Source: Qipengyuania flava
GTDB taxonomy: Bacteria > Pseudomonadota > Alphaproteobacteria > Sphingomonadales > Sphingomonadaceae
Assembly: GCF_011762005.1 (NCBI RefSeq)
Contig: NZ_JAASQU010000002.1
Coordinates: forward strand, 310,001-374,000
Direction of reading: 5' to 3'
Length of the DNA: 64,000 nucleotides
In this document: positions 44,040 through 52,370 of the stretch, piece by piece
How positions within the stretch are numbered: position 1 is the first letter of the stretch
Layout of the letters: every line of letters begins with the position of its first letter
Position numbers and translations under genes: made by a program
The notes under the pieces: generated by a model
Seen by the model: the letters and a program-made list of their open reading frames with translations, nothing else
Databases searched by the model: none
Told to the model about the DNA's origin: nothing

Positions 44040-45101
44040 CTACTCCGCCGCCTGCGCTCCCGCCTCGTCGCCGAACAGTCCCGGACCATTGTCCTCGGCT
44101 TCGGCGCCTTCGTTCGCGGCCTTGGCCTTGTTGCGCTTGTCGAAGCTCGACCACACGTCGTTCCATTCGCCGCGGGTGGCGCCCTTCGAATATTCGGTCG
44201 CGCGCTGTTCGAAGAAGTTGGCGTGCTCCACGCCGTTGAGCAGCGGGGCGAGCCAGGGCAGCGGGTGTTCCTCGATCATGTAGATCGGCTGCAGGCCGAG
44301 CTGGCCCAGCCGCCAGTCGGCGATGTAGCGGATGTACTTCTTGATTTCCTTGGGCGTCATGCCGCTGACCGGGCCCATTTCGAAGGCGAGGTCGATGAAA
44401 TTGTCTTCCAGCCGCACCGACTTCTGGCAGATGTCGATGATGTCTTCCTTGACCGCCTTGGTCAGGCAATCGCGTTCGCGCACGAATTCGTGGAACATGC
44501 GGATGATGCCTTCGCAGTGCAGCGATTCGTCGCGCACCGACCACGACACGATCTGGCCCATGCCCTTCATCTTGTTGAAGCGCGGGAAGTTCATCAGCAT
44601 GGCGAAGCTGGCGAACAGCTGCATGCCTTCGGTGAAAGCGCCGAACATCGCCAGCGTGCGCGCGATGTCCTCGTCATTGTCGACGCCGAACTGCTGCATG
44701 TAATTGTGCTTGTCGGCCATTTCCTCATATTCGAGGAAAGCGGAATATTCGCTCTCGGGCATGCCGATCGTGTCGAGCAGGTGCGAATAGGCGGCGATGT
44801 GCACCGTCTCCATGTTGGAGAAGGCGGTCAGCATCATCTTGACCTCGGTCGGCTTGAACACGCGGCCGTATTTGTCGTGGTAGCAATCCTGCACCTCGAC
44901 ATCGGCCTGCGTGAAGAAGCGGAAGATCTGCGTGAGCAGATTGCGCTCGTGCTCGGTGAGCTTCTGCGCCCAGTCGCGGCAGTCCTCGCCCAGCGGCACT
45001 TCCTCGGGCATCCAGTGGATCTGCTGCTGGCGCTTCCAGAAGTCGTAGGCCCAGGGGTACTCGAAGGGCTTGTAGGTCTTGCGGGCTTCGAGCAACGACA
45101 T
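44040..45101 (-). CDS. nrdB: Ribonucleotide reductase small subunit, class Ia type
   Basis: 353 residues from the ATG at 45101. The iron ligands and radical tyrosine lie in METVHIAAYSHLL (Glu, His, Tyr with the spacing of E. coli E115, H118, Y122), with others in QADVEVQDCYHD and VRDESLHCEGI. The extreme C-terminus (AEDNGPGLFGDEAGAQ) is the tail that docks on NrdA. It makes the tyrosyl radical for deoxynucleotide synthesis. nrdA lies 2.3 kb upstream with five genes between. A NrdR-like box precedes it. Confidence 0.95.
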   Translation of the reverse strand: MSLLEARKTYKPFEYPWAYDFWKRQQQIHWMPEEVPLGEDCRDWAQKLTEHERNLLTQIFRFFTQADVEVQDCYHDKYGRVFKPTEVKMMLTAFSNMETVHIAAYSHLLDTIGMPESEYSAFLEYEEMADKHNYMQQFGVDNDEDIARTLAMFGAFTEGMQLFASFAMLMNFPRFNKMKGMGQIVSWSVRDESLHCEGIIRMFHEFVRERDCLTKAVKEDIIDICQKSVRLEDNFIDLAFEMGPVSGMTPKEIKKYIRYIADWRLGQLGLQPIYMIEEHPLPWLAPLLNGVEHANFFEQRATEYSKGATRGEWNDVWSSFDKRNKAKAANEGAEAEDNGPGLFGDEAGAQAAE

Positions 45102-45130
45102 CTGGTGGTTCTCCGGTTTCTGCGTGAGCG

Positions 45131-45148
45131 ACTCATATAGTGAATCAG
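45131..45148 (-). promoter_or_regulatory. NrdR-like box upstream of nrdB
   Basis: ACTCATATAGTGAATCAG; on the minus strand CACTATATGAG resembles the NrdR consensus (aCACTATATaTwGtgt). It ends 30 bp before the nrdB ATG. The string TAGTGAATCAG recurs upstream of nrdA. Confidence 0.6.
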
Positions 45149-45303
45149 AGCCCGGATTCGAAGGCAAGCGGGAATGATTCGGCGGGGATAAGATGCGCTT
45201 GACCGCATCACCGCGGGCTGGCGCGGCTCGGCGCGCCGCGCTTGCGGCGAATTGCGGAACGTGCGCCGCGTGCCGCCCGTTGATCGAGTGAAGGAGAACG
45301 ACC

Positions 45304-45582
45304 ATGGGTGAATATGCCCCCGACGACCAGCGCGACGTCCACAGCAGCGAAACCGCCGAGTGGCGCGAGACCGAACAGCAGCAGCAACAGCGCCAGCCGC
45401 AGGACGGCGATACGCCCGCCAACATGGGCTATAGCAATGCGCATGATGCGGCGGGCGTGAGCGAACAGCAAAAGGCGCAGGCCGAAGGTTCCACCGGCGA
45501 AGCTGCAACGGATCGCGCGGACGATGCGCGCCCCGACATCCGCGCCCGCGCCGATGCCGCGAGGCCGCTCGGCAGCGACTGA
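45304..45582 (+). CDS. Small hydrophilic disordered protein
   Basis: 92 residues with AAGGAG eight nt before the ATG. It is Gln-, Asp- and Ala-rich (ETEQQQQQRQPQDGD, later ADDARPDIRARADAARPLG), with no hydrophobic core or cysteine. It is probably an unfolded cytoplasmic protein, perhaps stress-related; the family is not recognised. It is divergent from nrdB. Confidence 0.65.
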   Translation: MGEYAPDDQRDVHSSETAEWRETEQQQQQRQPQDGDTPANMGYSNAHDAAGVSEQQKAQAEGSTGEAATDRADDARPDIRARADAARPLGSD

Positions 45583-45764
45583 CACGACACTTCGAATACG
45601 GGGATAGCGACATCGTTCGGTTTCCCCTTTTGCGGGCGATGTCCGCAACCCCCCGGCGCCCCGCTCCTCCTCGTGAGGGGTGGGGCGTCATCTTTCGGCC
45701 CGGCGCGGTCAAGCTCAAGCTTCCGTGGGATTGCACGTGAATATACCTAGGCGCACACTGCCCC

Positions 45765-46112
45765 ATGGCGGGGGTGGCGATGGGTTTCGAACTGACCGGG
45801 CTGGAAGATCGCGAGCTGCTGGCGCTGACCGGCGCCTATCTGCTGGCGAGTTTCGTGCTGGCGGCGCTGCTCGTCAGGCTGGCGGCACGGGCCTGGCCCG
45901 CACGGGTGGCGCGGCACAATCCCTGGCTCTTCCCGCTGATCCCGCCGCTCGCCACGCTGGCCTTGGCACGCATGGTGCTGCTGGGATGCGCCACCGTGTC
46001 GGACCGGGTGCTGCGCACCGCCTTCCGCGTGATTTCGGGCAAGCACAGCTACCGCCGCGTGCCGATCGACCGTTACGGCCGTTATCGCGAGCGGCGGCAT
46101 ATCCGCCGCTGA
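45765..46112 (+). CDS. Small membrane protein, unknown function
   Basis: 115 residues from an ATG at 45765 (an in-frame ATG follows at 45780). Two hydrophobic segments (about 20-42, LTGAYLLASFVLAALLVRLA; about 52-75, PWLFPLIPPLATLALARMVLL) are followed by a basic tail ending RYRERRHIRR. No domain is recognised. It ends 6 bp from the convergent LuxR-type gene. Confidence 0.6.
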   Translation: MAGVAMGFELTGLEDRELLALTGAYLLASFVLAALLVRLAARAWPARVARHNPWLFPLIPPLATLALARMVLLGCATVSDRVLRTAFRVISGKHSYRRVPIDRYGRYRERRHIRR

Positions 46113-46118
46113 GCGCGT

Positions 46119-46769
46119 TCAGCGCGGGGTGAGCAGCCCCGCGAGATAGGCGGCGGCGACGATCTCGTTCGAATGGCTGCATTCGAGCCGGCGGCGCAAT
46201 TGCGCGACGTGATAGGCGACGGTGTTCTCGCTGATCTGCAGATTGTAGGCGATCTGCTTCTGCCGCTGGCCCTGCGCCAGCCCTTCGAGCACGTCGCGCT
46301 GGCGCTCGCTCAGCTCGGGGCGCTGGCGCGGGATCGCGGCGGGGCCGGACTGCGCCAGATGCGCCTGCGTGCAATGCATGATCGCGGAAAGGTAGATCCA
46401 GCGCCCCTCGTCGACCGTCGCCCCCGCCGCCTCGCGCTGCGCCCTCTGCCGCGCCGCATCGTTGCCGGTTTGCATCAACGCCATGCCCTCCACCGGCGCG
46501 CGGGCATGCGGGGGTACCTGGTTTTCGAAGGGGTGCGCAGGGTTGCTGGCGGGCGTGAGCGGCAGGATCGCGTCCTCGACCGCCGCATCGCGATAGAACA
46601 CGCGGATCGCGCCGGCGAGCGGGACCTTGCCCGCCGCATCGAGAGCCGCGGCCCAGATCTCCTCGTCGCTGCGCGCATGATCGAGCGCGACGAGGAAGTC
46701 CTCGAAGTGACTGCGCAGTCCTGCGGCACCCCCGTGCTGCGCGCCCCATCCGCGATTGCCCGCTGAAAT
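46119..46769 (-). CDS. LuxR-type transcriptional regulator without a standard start codon
   Basis: The C-terminal helix-turn-helix is clear: PELSERQRDVLEGLAQGQRQKQIAYNLQISENTVAYHVAQLRRRL (about the last 65 residues). Upstream, the same frame stays protein-like (FLVALDHARSDEEIWAAAL) to a point just after AGGAGA (46777-46782). The only codons there are ATC and ATT (46769-46767). With ATT it is 216 residues. The first GTG (46601) gives 160 residues and loses half of a likely sensor domain. It could use a rare ATT start, or carry a start mutation. The ligand is unknown. Confidence 0.7.
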   Translation of the reverse strand: MSAGNRGWGAQHGGAAGLRSHFEDFLVALDHARSDEEIWAAALDAAGKVPLAGAIRVFYRDAAVEDAILPLTPASNPAHPFENQVPPHARAPVEGMALMQTGNDAARQRAQREAAGATVDEGRWIYLSAIMHCTQAHLAQSGPAAIPRQRPELSERQRDVLEGLAQGQRQKQIAYNLQISENTVAYHVAQLRRRLECSHSNEIVAAAYLAGLLTPR

Positions 46770-47094
46770 GATCCCGTCTCCTGTCTGCGTGGGAATGGTA
46801 AATATACGTGGGCCTGCTGAACAAGCCCCGCGCAGAACTGCTTAAGGATGCGCCACTCCGGATGGTAAATTTCGTCCTAGAGCCCGTGCGCCGGCATCCG
46901 GGTGCCGCGCAGGCACCGCATGCCGTAGCGTCAACGCACTCGGCCCGGAAGCTTGCCGGGTGAACGCCAGATCGGGCTCCACCCCAAGAATCCTTGGCCC
47001 CCGCCCTGCCGTGCCTCAGCTTCGACGAAGCGTGGACCGATCCCTCCGGCGGCCCGTTGGTAGGGTGTAAGCAACGCAAAACAAAAGGGAATTT
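46770..47094. other. Intergenic region with a repeated TGGTAAAT motif
   Basis: It separates the LuxR-type gene and the DUF2171 gene. GGTAAATATACGTGGGC (46797-46813) and GGTAAATTTCGTCC (46865-46878) are direct partial repeats, and a relative, TGAATATACCTAGGC, lies at 45739-45753 before the small membrane protein gene. They may be operators for the adjacent regulator. No gene is seen here. Confidence 0.35.
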
Positions 47095-47340
47095 ATGCTC
47101 GAGAAGATTCGCATCAAGGAACACATGGAAATCGCCGACGCACAGGGCCAGCATGTCGGGACCGTCGATGAAGTCGATGGCGACAATATCAAGCTGACCA
47201 AGTCCGACAGCGCGGACGATATTCATCACTTCATGCCGCTCGATTCGGTCGAGAAGATCGACGACAACCGCATCTACTTGAAGGAAGGCGCACGCATTCC
47301 CGAAGGACTCGGTAACAAGTCGACAATGGCCAGCGCCTGA
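47095..47340 (+). CDS. DUF2171 domain protein
   Basis: 81 residues. The whole protein is a PRC-barrel-like DUF2171 fold (IKEHMEIADAQGQHVGTVDEVDGDNIKLTK, then HHFMPLDSVEKIDDNRIYLKEGA). AAAGGGA precedes the ATG. Members are small, common in alphaproteobacteria and of unknown function, often stress-induced. A strong terminator follows. Confidence 0.88.
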   Translation: MLEKIRIKEHMEIADAQGQHVGTVDEVDGDNIKLTKSDSADDIHHFMPLDSVEKIDDNRIYLKEGARIPEGLGNKSTMASA

Positions 47341-47373
47341 CCCGGCCATTTTGCGGACCATGTCCGCATGACA

Positions 47374-47410
47374 AAAGGCCCCGCGTTCCATCAGGGAGCG
47401 CGGGGCCTTT
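47374..47410. terminator. Bidirectional terminator between the DUF2171 gene and nrdA
   Basis: AAAGGCCCCGCG (47374-47385) pairs perfectly with CGCGGGGCCTTT (47399-47410). A-rich and T-rich flanks suit both strands. It separates two convergent genes. Confidence 0.92.
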
Positions 47411-47427
47411 GGTTTGTCAGGCTTGCC

Positions 47428-49452
47428 TTACTGGCAGGCGAGGCATTCCTCGTAATCGGTCTGCTCGCCGCCCGCGGCCAGTTCATACTTGGCCGCATCG
47501 GCGGTGTTGTCCGCTTCCACGCCGCCAGCGAAGCCCGCGCGCTGCACGCTCTTCGAACGCAGGTAGTAGAGCGACTTGATGCCCTTCTCCCATGCCTGGA
47601 AGTGCAGCATCATCAGGTCCCACTTGTCGACGTCGGCGGGGATGAACAGGTTGAGCGACTGCGCCTGATCGATGAAGGGCGCGCGATCGGCGGCGAATTC
47701 GAGCAGCCAGCGCTGGTCGATTTCGAAGCTGGTCTTGAACGCGGCCTTCTCTTCCTCGGTCAGGAAATCGAGGTGCTGGACGCTGCCGCCCTTCTCGAGG
47801 ATCGAGTTCCAGACATTGGTCGAGTTCTTGCTCTTCTTGTCGAGGATCTTCTCGAGATAGGGGTTCTTGACGATGAACGACCCGGACAGCGTCTTGTGCG
47901 TGTAGATGTTGGCCGGGATCGGTTCGATGCAGGCGCTGGTGCCGCCGCAGATGATGCTGATCGACGCGGTGGGCGCGATCGCCATCTTGCAGCTGAAGCG
48001 TTCCATCGCGCCGGTTTCGGCCGCGTCGGGGCACGGCCCGCGTTCCTGCGCCAGCACCAGCGAGGCCTCTTCCGCCTTGGCGCTGACATGCTTGAACATC
48101 TTGAGATTCCACACCTTGGCCATCGGGCTTTCGAAGCCGATGCCCTTGCTCTGCAGGAAGGAGTGGAAGCCCATCACGCCCATGCCGACGCTGCGTTCGC
48201 GCATGGCCGAATATTTCGCCCGCGCCATCTCGTCGGGTGCGCGGTCGATATAGTCCTGCAGGACGTTGTCGAGAAAGCGCATCACGTCCTCGATGAACTG
48301 CTTGTCGCCATTCCACTCGTCCCACTTCTCGAGGTTGAGCGAGGAGAGGCAGCAGACCGCGGTGCGATCGTTGCCGAGATGGTCCACGCCGGTCGGCAGG
48401 GTGATTTCGGCGCACAGGTTCGAGGTCGACACCTTGAGGCCCAGTTCGCGGTGATGCTTGGGCATCATCCGGTTCACCGTGTCCGAGAAAACGATATAGG
48501 GCTCGCCCGTCGCCAGCCGGGTTTCGACCAGCTTCTGGAACAGGCTGCGCGCGTCGACCGTCTTGCGCACGCTGCCGTCGCGCGGCGAAACGAGATCAAA
48601 CTCCTCGCCCGCGCGCACCGCTTCCATGAAGGCGTCGGTCAGCAGCACGCCGTGGTGCAGGTTGAGCGCCTTGCGGTTGAAGTCGCCACTCGGCTTGCGG
48701 ATTTCGAGGAATTCCTCGATTTCCGGGTGCGACACGTCGATGTAGCAGGCGGCCGAACCCCGACGTAGGCTGCCCTGGCTGATCGCCAGCGTCAGGCTGT
48801 CCATCACGCGCACGAAGGGAATGATCCCGCTGGTCTTGCCGTTCAGGCCGACCGGCTCGCCAATACCGCGGACGTTGCCCCAATAGGTGCCGATGCCGCC
48901 GCCCTTCGACGCCAGCCAGACATTCTCATTCCAGGTGTTGACGATGCCGTCGAGGCTGTCCGACACGCTGTTGAGGTAGCACGAAATCGGCAGGCCGCGC
49001 GTGGTGCCGCCATTCGACAACACCGGCGTAGCGGGCATGAACCACAGGTTCGAAATGTAATCGTACAGCCGCTGCGCATGGTCGGCATCGTCGGCGAAAT
49101 AATCGGCCACGCGCGCGAACAGGTCCTGGTACTTCTCGCCCGGGAGCAGGTAACGATCGGTCAGCGTTTCCTTGCCGAATTCGGTCAGCAGCGCATCGCG
49201 GCTTTCGTCGATCTTCACGTCGAAACGGCGATCGAGCACCTTCTTGCTGTCTTCCTTGGCGGAAGCGGCCGCGGCGCTGGCGACCGCGCCAGCCAGTGCC
49301 TGGCCTGCCGCATCCTGCACCAGTTCGTCGCTGCCCTTGTCCGTCTTGTCCATTGCGACTGCCTTCGTCTGTGTGGCCGGTTCGGCGGCAATGTCGTCCT
49401 GCGTGTCGATATCCAATGCCATCGCCGTGTCGTCCCCGCTCTTGAAATCCAT
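47428..49452 (-). CDS. nrdA: Ribonucleotide reductase large subunit
   Basis: 674 residues from the ATG at 49452; a GTG at 49464 would add four. An Ala/Asp-rich N-terminal extension (about 1-75) precedes the catalytic barrel. ISCYLNSVSDSLDGI and CLSSLNL contain active-site cysteines, NLCAEITLPTG the radical cysteine loop, and ECLACQ at the end the CxxC reductant shuttle. The usual N-terminal ATP-cone is not apparent, so overall-activity control by dATP may be absent or lie elsewhere. It reduces ribonucleoside diphosphates with NrdB. Confidence 0.95.
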   Translation of the reverse strand: MDFKSGDDTAMALDIDTQDDIAAEPATQTKAVAMDKTDKGSDELVQDAAGQALAGAVASAAAASAKEDSKKVLDRRFDVKIDESRDALLTEFGKETLTDRYLLPGEKYQDLFARVADYFADDADHAQRLYDYISNLWFMPATPVLSNGGTTRGLPISCYLNSVSDSLDGIVNTWNENVWLASKGGGIGTYWGNVRGIGEPVGLNGKTSGIIPFVRVMDSLTLAISQGSLRRGSAACYIDVSHPEIEEFLEIRKPSGDFNRKALNLHHGVLLTDAFMEAVRAGEEFDLVSPRDGSVRKTVDARSLFQKLVETRLATGEPYIVFSDTVNRMMPKHHRELGLKVSTSNLCAEITLPTGVDHLGNDRTAVCCLSSLNLEKWDEWNGDKQFIEDVMRFLDNVLQDYIDRAPDEMARAKYSAMRERSVGMGVMGFHSFLQSKGIGFESPMAKVWNLKMFKHVSAKAEEASLVLAQERGPCPDAAETGAMERFSCKMAIAPTASISIICGGTSACIEPIPANIYTHKTLSGSFIVKNPYLEKILDKKSKNSTNVWNSILEKGGSVQHLDFLTEEEKAAFKTSFEIDQRWLLEFAADRAPFIDQAQSLNLFIPADVDKWDLMMLHFQAWEKGIKSLYYLRSKSVQRAGFAGGVEADNTADAAKYELAAGGEQTDYEECLACQ

Positions 49453-49464
49453 CGTCAGCCCCAC

Positions 49465-49925
49465 CGTCCTAAATGCCTGACAGGGTCGCCAGCGACCCTG
49501 CGCGTTCCGCTTGTGTTCGAGTCGGCGAGGCCTGTGCCCTGCCTAGCAATTTCGAGCCGCCGCGGGGTGGGAATATATCCACATTCTCCCCACAATCCTG
49601 CGCTGGCGAAGGGCGTTCCCGATATGGGGAGCATGCCTTCGAAAGCTAGGTCTTGTGGGTCCCCCTGGCAGTCCGACCACTAGATAGTGAATCAGCGCCG
49701 AGTCCGACGCAAGGGGGGCAATCGCTTATTCGGGTCGCACCGGGTAGCTGGAGGCAGGTGCCTTAGATCGCTGCAACGCCGCGACGCGTGGACCAAGCTG
49801 GACTCGCCGGACGCGCAAGGGGCAAAATGAATCCGGGAAAAAAATTTTGCGGGCAAAAATGATCGGTCCGGCTTGCGATTCAATCGAATCCGCCCGCGCA
49901 ATTTTGGAATCGGGAAATCGAGGCG
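49465..49925. other. nrdA upstream region without a gene
   Basis: It holds the NrdR-like box at 49678-49689 and a DnaA-box-like ATATCCACA (49575-49583, one mismatch from TTATCCACA). A short minus-strand frame at 49692-49901 has no domain and unusual composition. Otherwise nothing is recognised. Confidence 0.5.
49678..49694 (-). promoter_or_regulatory. NrdR-like box upstream of nrdA
   Basis: CACTAGATAGTG is an inverted repeat (CACTA, 2 bp, TAGTG) followed by AATCAG, as at nrdB. It lies about 230 bp before the nrdA start codon. Confidence 0.6.
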
Positions 49926-50825
49926 TTAACCCTTGCCGCCGCCGCTTTGCCGCGCATGTTCGCCGATCGCGCCAGCGAGTTCGTCCACCAGTTCGAGCGG
50001 CAGGTCGTGCCCCCAGCCGGGGATCGTCTTGAGCTTTGCGCCAGGAATCGAGGCCGCCGTATCGCGGCCGCCTTCACAGGGCACCAGCGGGTCGTCCTCG
50101 CCATGCAGCACCAGCGTCGGCACGGCGATGTCGCGCAGCATCGCGCGCCGGTCTCCATCGGCCACGATCGCGGAGAGATGCCGCGTGGGCCCTTCGGGAT
50201 AGAAACTGCGCCGCACGCTGGCCAGCGTGCGTTCGCGGAGCCGGTCCTCGGGATCCGGATAGCCGGGCGAACCGATCGTGCGCGCCAGCATCATCCCGTG
50301 CTCGACCAGCACGCCCTCTTCGGTGCTGTCGGGCCGGGTGATCAGCGCTTTCATCGCCTCGGGCCGCGCGGGCGGCAACTTCGGGTTGCCCGTGGTCGAG
50401 AAAACAGTGGTCAGCGAAAGGCAGCGGTCGGGGTGTCGCGCCGCGACGTGCTGCGCAATCATCCCGCCCATGCTCGCCCCGACGATGTGCGCTCGCTCGA
50501 TACCGAGCGCGTCGAGCAAGCCGACGCCATCGTCGGCCATGTCGGCCAGCGTATAGGGCACCTTGGGCGTGAAGCCGATCTTCGACAGCAGCGTCATCTT
50601 GACGAGGCCGGGGGCTTTCACCCCGTCGAACTTCTGGCTCAACCCGACATCGCGATTGTCGTAACGGATCACGCGGAAACCCTGCGCAGCCAGCGCCTCG
50701 ACCAGTTCGTCGGGCCACAGCGTCAGCTGCGCCCCGAAGCCCATGATCAGCAGCATCGCGGGCGCAGCCGGATCGCCCTGTTCCTCGTAATGGATTTCGA
50801 TCCCGTTGGCCGTCGTCTTGGGCAT
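49926..50825 (-). CDS. Alpha/beta hydrolase
   Basis: 299 residues. Nucleophile elbow GASMGG (Ser near 119), acid in LHGEDDPLVP, histidine in GWGHDLPLELV. The N-terminus GIEIHYEEQGDPAAPAMLLIMGFGAQ is typical of the esterase/epoxide-hydrolase group. The substrate is unknown; the fold is also used by aromatic-ring cleavage hydrolases and acyl esterases. It is monocistronic. Confidence 0.88.
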   Translation of the reverse strand: MPKTTANGIEIHYEEQGDPAAPAMLLIMGFGAQLTLWPDELVEALAAQGFRVIRYDNRDVGLSQKFDGVKAPGLVKMTLLSKIGFTPKVPYTLADMADDGVGLLDALGIERAHIVGASMGGMIAQHVAARHPDRCLSLTTVFSTTGNPKLPPARPEAMKALITRPDSTEEGVLVEHGMMLARTIGSPGYPDPEDRLRERTLASVRRSFYPEGPTRHLSAIVADGDRRAMLRDIAVPTLVLHGEDDPLVPCEGGRDTAASIPGAKLKTIPGWGHDLPLELVDELAGAIGEHARQSGGGKG

Positions 50826-51094
50826 TCGCCTTTTCCTCCCCGAATTTCCGCTCGACCGACCTCAACCGATTGCGCGAATCTTGTCCAGCGCGAATCGCGC
50901 CGCGGGCGGCGTGCGGCGGCATGACGCGACCATACAATTGCGTTTCGCGCGGTGGTGCCATGATCCGGCCAAGCACACCGGGGAGGGCACCGGGCGATTC
51001 GCGGCTTCATCCGGGGGAAAGCCGGCACCGCCTATCCTCAACCGGTCTGATCCGCGCCGGCGCCCTGCCGGACCGGGCTAGCGAGGGAAAGACG

Positions 51095-51427
51095 ATGGAA
51101 CGACGCAGCGAGCGACGCAGCCTGGCGCTGGACGACCTGCGCATCACCATTGGCGGTGTCGGGCTGCGTTGCTCGATGCGCAATCTTTCGCCCTCGGGCT
51201 GCATGGTCGAATGCCACGACATCGTTGCCGAAGTCGGCACGCCCGCCGAAGTCGCGCTGCTGCCGGGTCATGTCGCGCTGGGCGAAGTCGCCTGGCAGCT
51301 GGGCGAAAGCATCGGGATTTTCTTTCTCGAGCCGATCAGCCCGAAGGTGGTGGCGCATTACGCGCTCGACGACTGGATGCTGCGCAACGACTGGACACTT
51401 GCCAGCCTGGGCACCCCGCGCGGCTGA
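51095..51427 (+). CDS. PilZ-domain protein
   Basis: 110 residues from the ATG at 51095 after GAGGG. The c-di-GMP motif RRSERR lies at residues 3-8 and the second motif NLSPSGC near residue 30, so the RxxxR/(D,N)xSxxG pair is present. It faces a diguanylate cyclase gene 17 bp away (convergent), which suggests a local c-di-GMP signal and receiver pair. Confidence 0.85.
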   Translation: MERRSERRSLALDDLRITIGGVGLRCSMRNLSPSGCMVECHDIVAEVGTPAEVALLPGHVALGEVAWQLGESIGIFFLEPISPKVVAHYALDDWMLRNDWTLASLGTPRG

Positions 51428-51443
51428 CGGGTCGGTCGCGCCG

Positions 51444-52283
51444 TCAGGACGGCTGCAAAGTGTCCCCGCGCTTGGTCGCATACATTTCCGCATCGGCGGC
51501 TTTGACCGCTTCGGTCACCGCTTCCATCGTTTCCCCCGACAGCGGCGCGAAGCCGACGCTGAAATTGACCGGGCGCCCGTCGAGCCGCGCGATCGGACGG
51601 CGTCGCAGCGACAGCTGGACCCGCTTCACGATGGCGCGCGCTTCCTGCTCGTCGGTATCGCGCAGCAGGATGACGAATTCGTCGCCGCCCCAGCGTGCGG
51701 CCATGTCCTGCTTGCGCAGGCGATCGCGCAGCCGGTCGGCCAGTGCGCGCAGCACCCGGTCGCCCTCGGCGTGACCGAGGCGGTCGTTGACCTGCTTGAA
51801 CCGGTCGCCATCAAGCAGCGCCAGCGTCCCCGCGCCGGTGGGCAATTGCTCGAGCTGTTCGACGAATCCACGGCGGTTGAGCAGGCCGGTCAGCGGATCG
51901 GTCAGCGCGAGCCCCTTGAGCTCGTCGAGCCGCGCACTGGTCGAACGCAGCGCATGCGCGACCGATTCGAGCAATTCGCCCGCCATGTCGGGCCCGCCCG
52001 CGGGGATGTCTTGCATCTGCTGCCCGTCGCGCAGCGCACGCAAACCGCGCGTCGCCACCGCTACCGGGACCAGCAGGCCGGCCAGCGCGGCGATGGCGAA
52101 GGCGCTGCCCACGACGGTGGCCCCGAGCAGCACGGCGAAGGTCTGCCAATGCCAAGCGCCGCGCGTAACTTCGAAGCCGAGGAAGGCGAGCAACGGCATA
52201 TGCACCGCCAGGAAGCAGAGCAGGAACATCCGGACGGTGTAATGCCGCGGGAAAAGGAAAGCGGTTGCCCGGTAAAGTCGCAT
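51444..52283 (-). CDS. Diguanylate cyclase, membrane-bound
   Basis: 279 residues. Two membrane helices (about 19-38 and 48-75) are followed by a HAMP-like linker and a GGDEF domain (about 120-279) with the intact active site RWGGDEF. The inhibitory site RKQD lies five residues ahead of GGDEF, so product inhibition is expected. No periplasmic sensor domain is present; the loop between the helices is only a few residues. It makes c-di-GMP. Confidence 0.92.
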   Translation of the reverse strand: MRLYRATAFLFPRHYTVRMFLLCFLAVHMPLLAFLGFEVTRGAWHWQTFAVLLGATVVGSAFAIAALAGLLVPVAVATRGLRALRDGQQMQDIPAGGPDMAGELLESVAHALRSTSARLDELKGLALTDPLTGLLNRRGFVEQLEQLPTGAGTLALLDGDRFKQVNDRLGHAEGDRVLRALADRLRDRLRKQDMAARWGGDEFVILLRDTDEQEARAIVKRVQLSLRRRPIARLDGRPVNFSVGFAPLSGETMEAVTEAVKAADAEMYATKRGDTLQPS

Positions 52284-52370
52284 TGAGACCCTTTTGCGAT
52301 GCGTATGCGGGTCACAATTGCCGAGCGCGCAACTTGTTTCCGGCCGTTTCCGGGCAGCGGACGCGAAACG

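Noticed and set aside
49692-49901. 69-residue minus-strand frame upstream of nrdA
   Set aside because: Arg/Pro/Ser-rich, no ribosome site, no domain; it covers the regulatory region.
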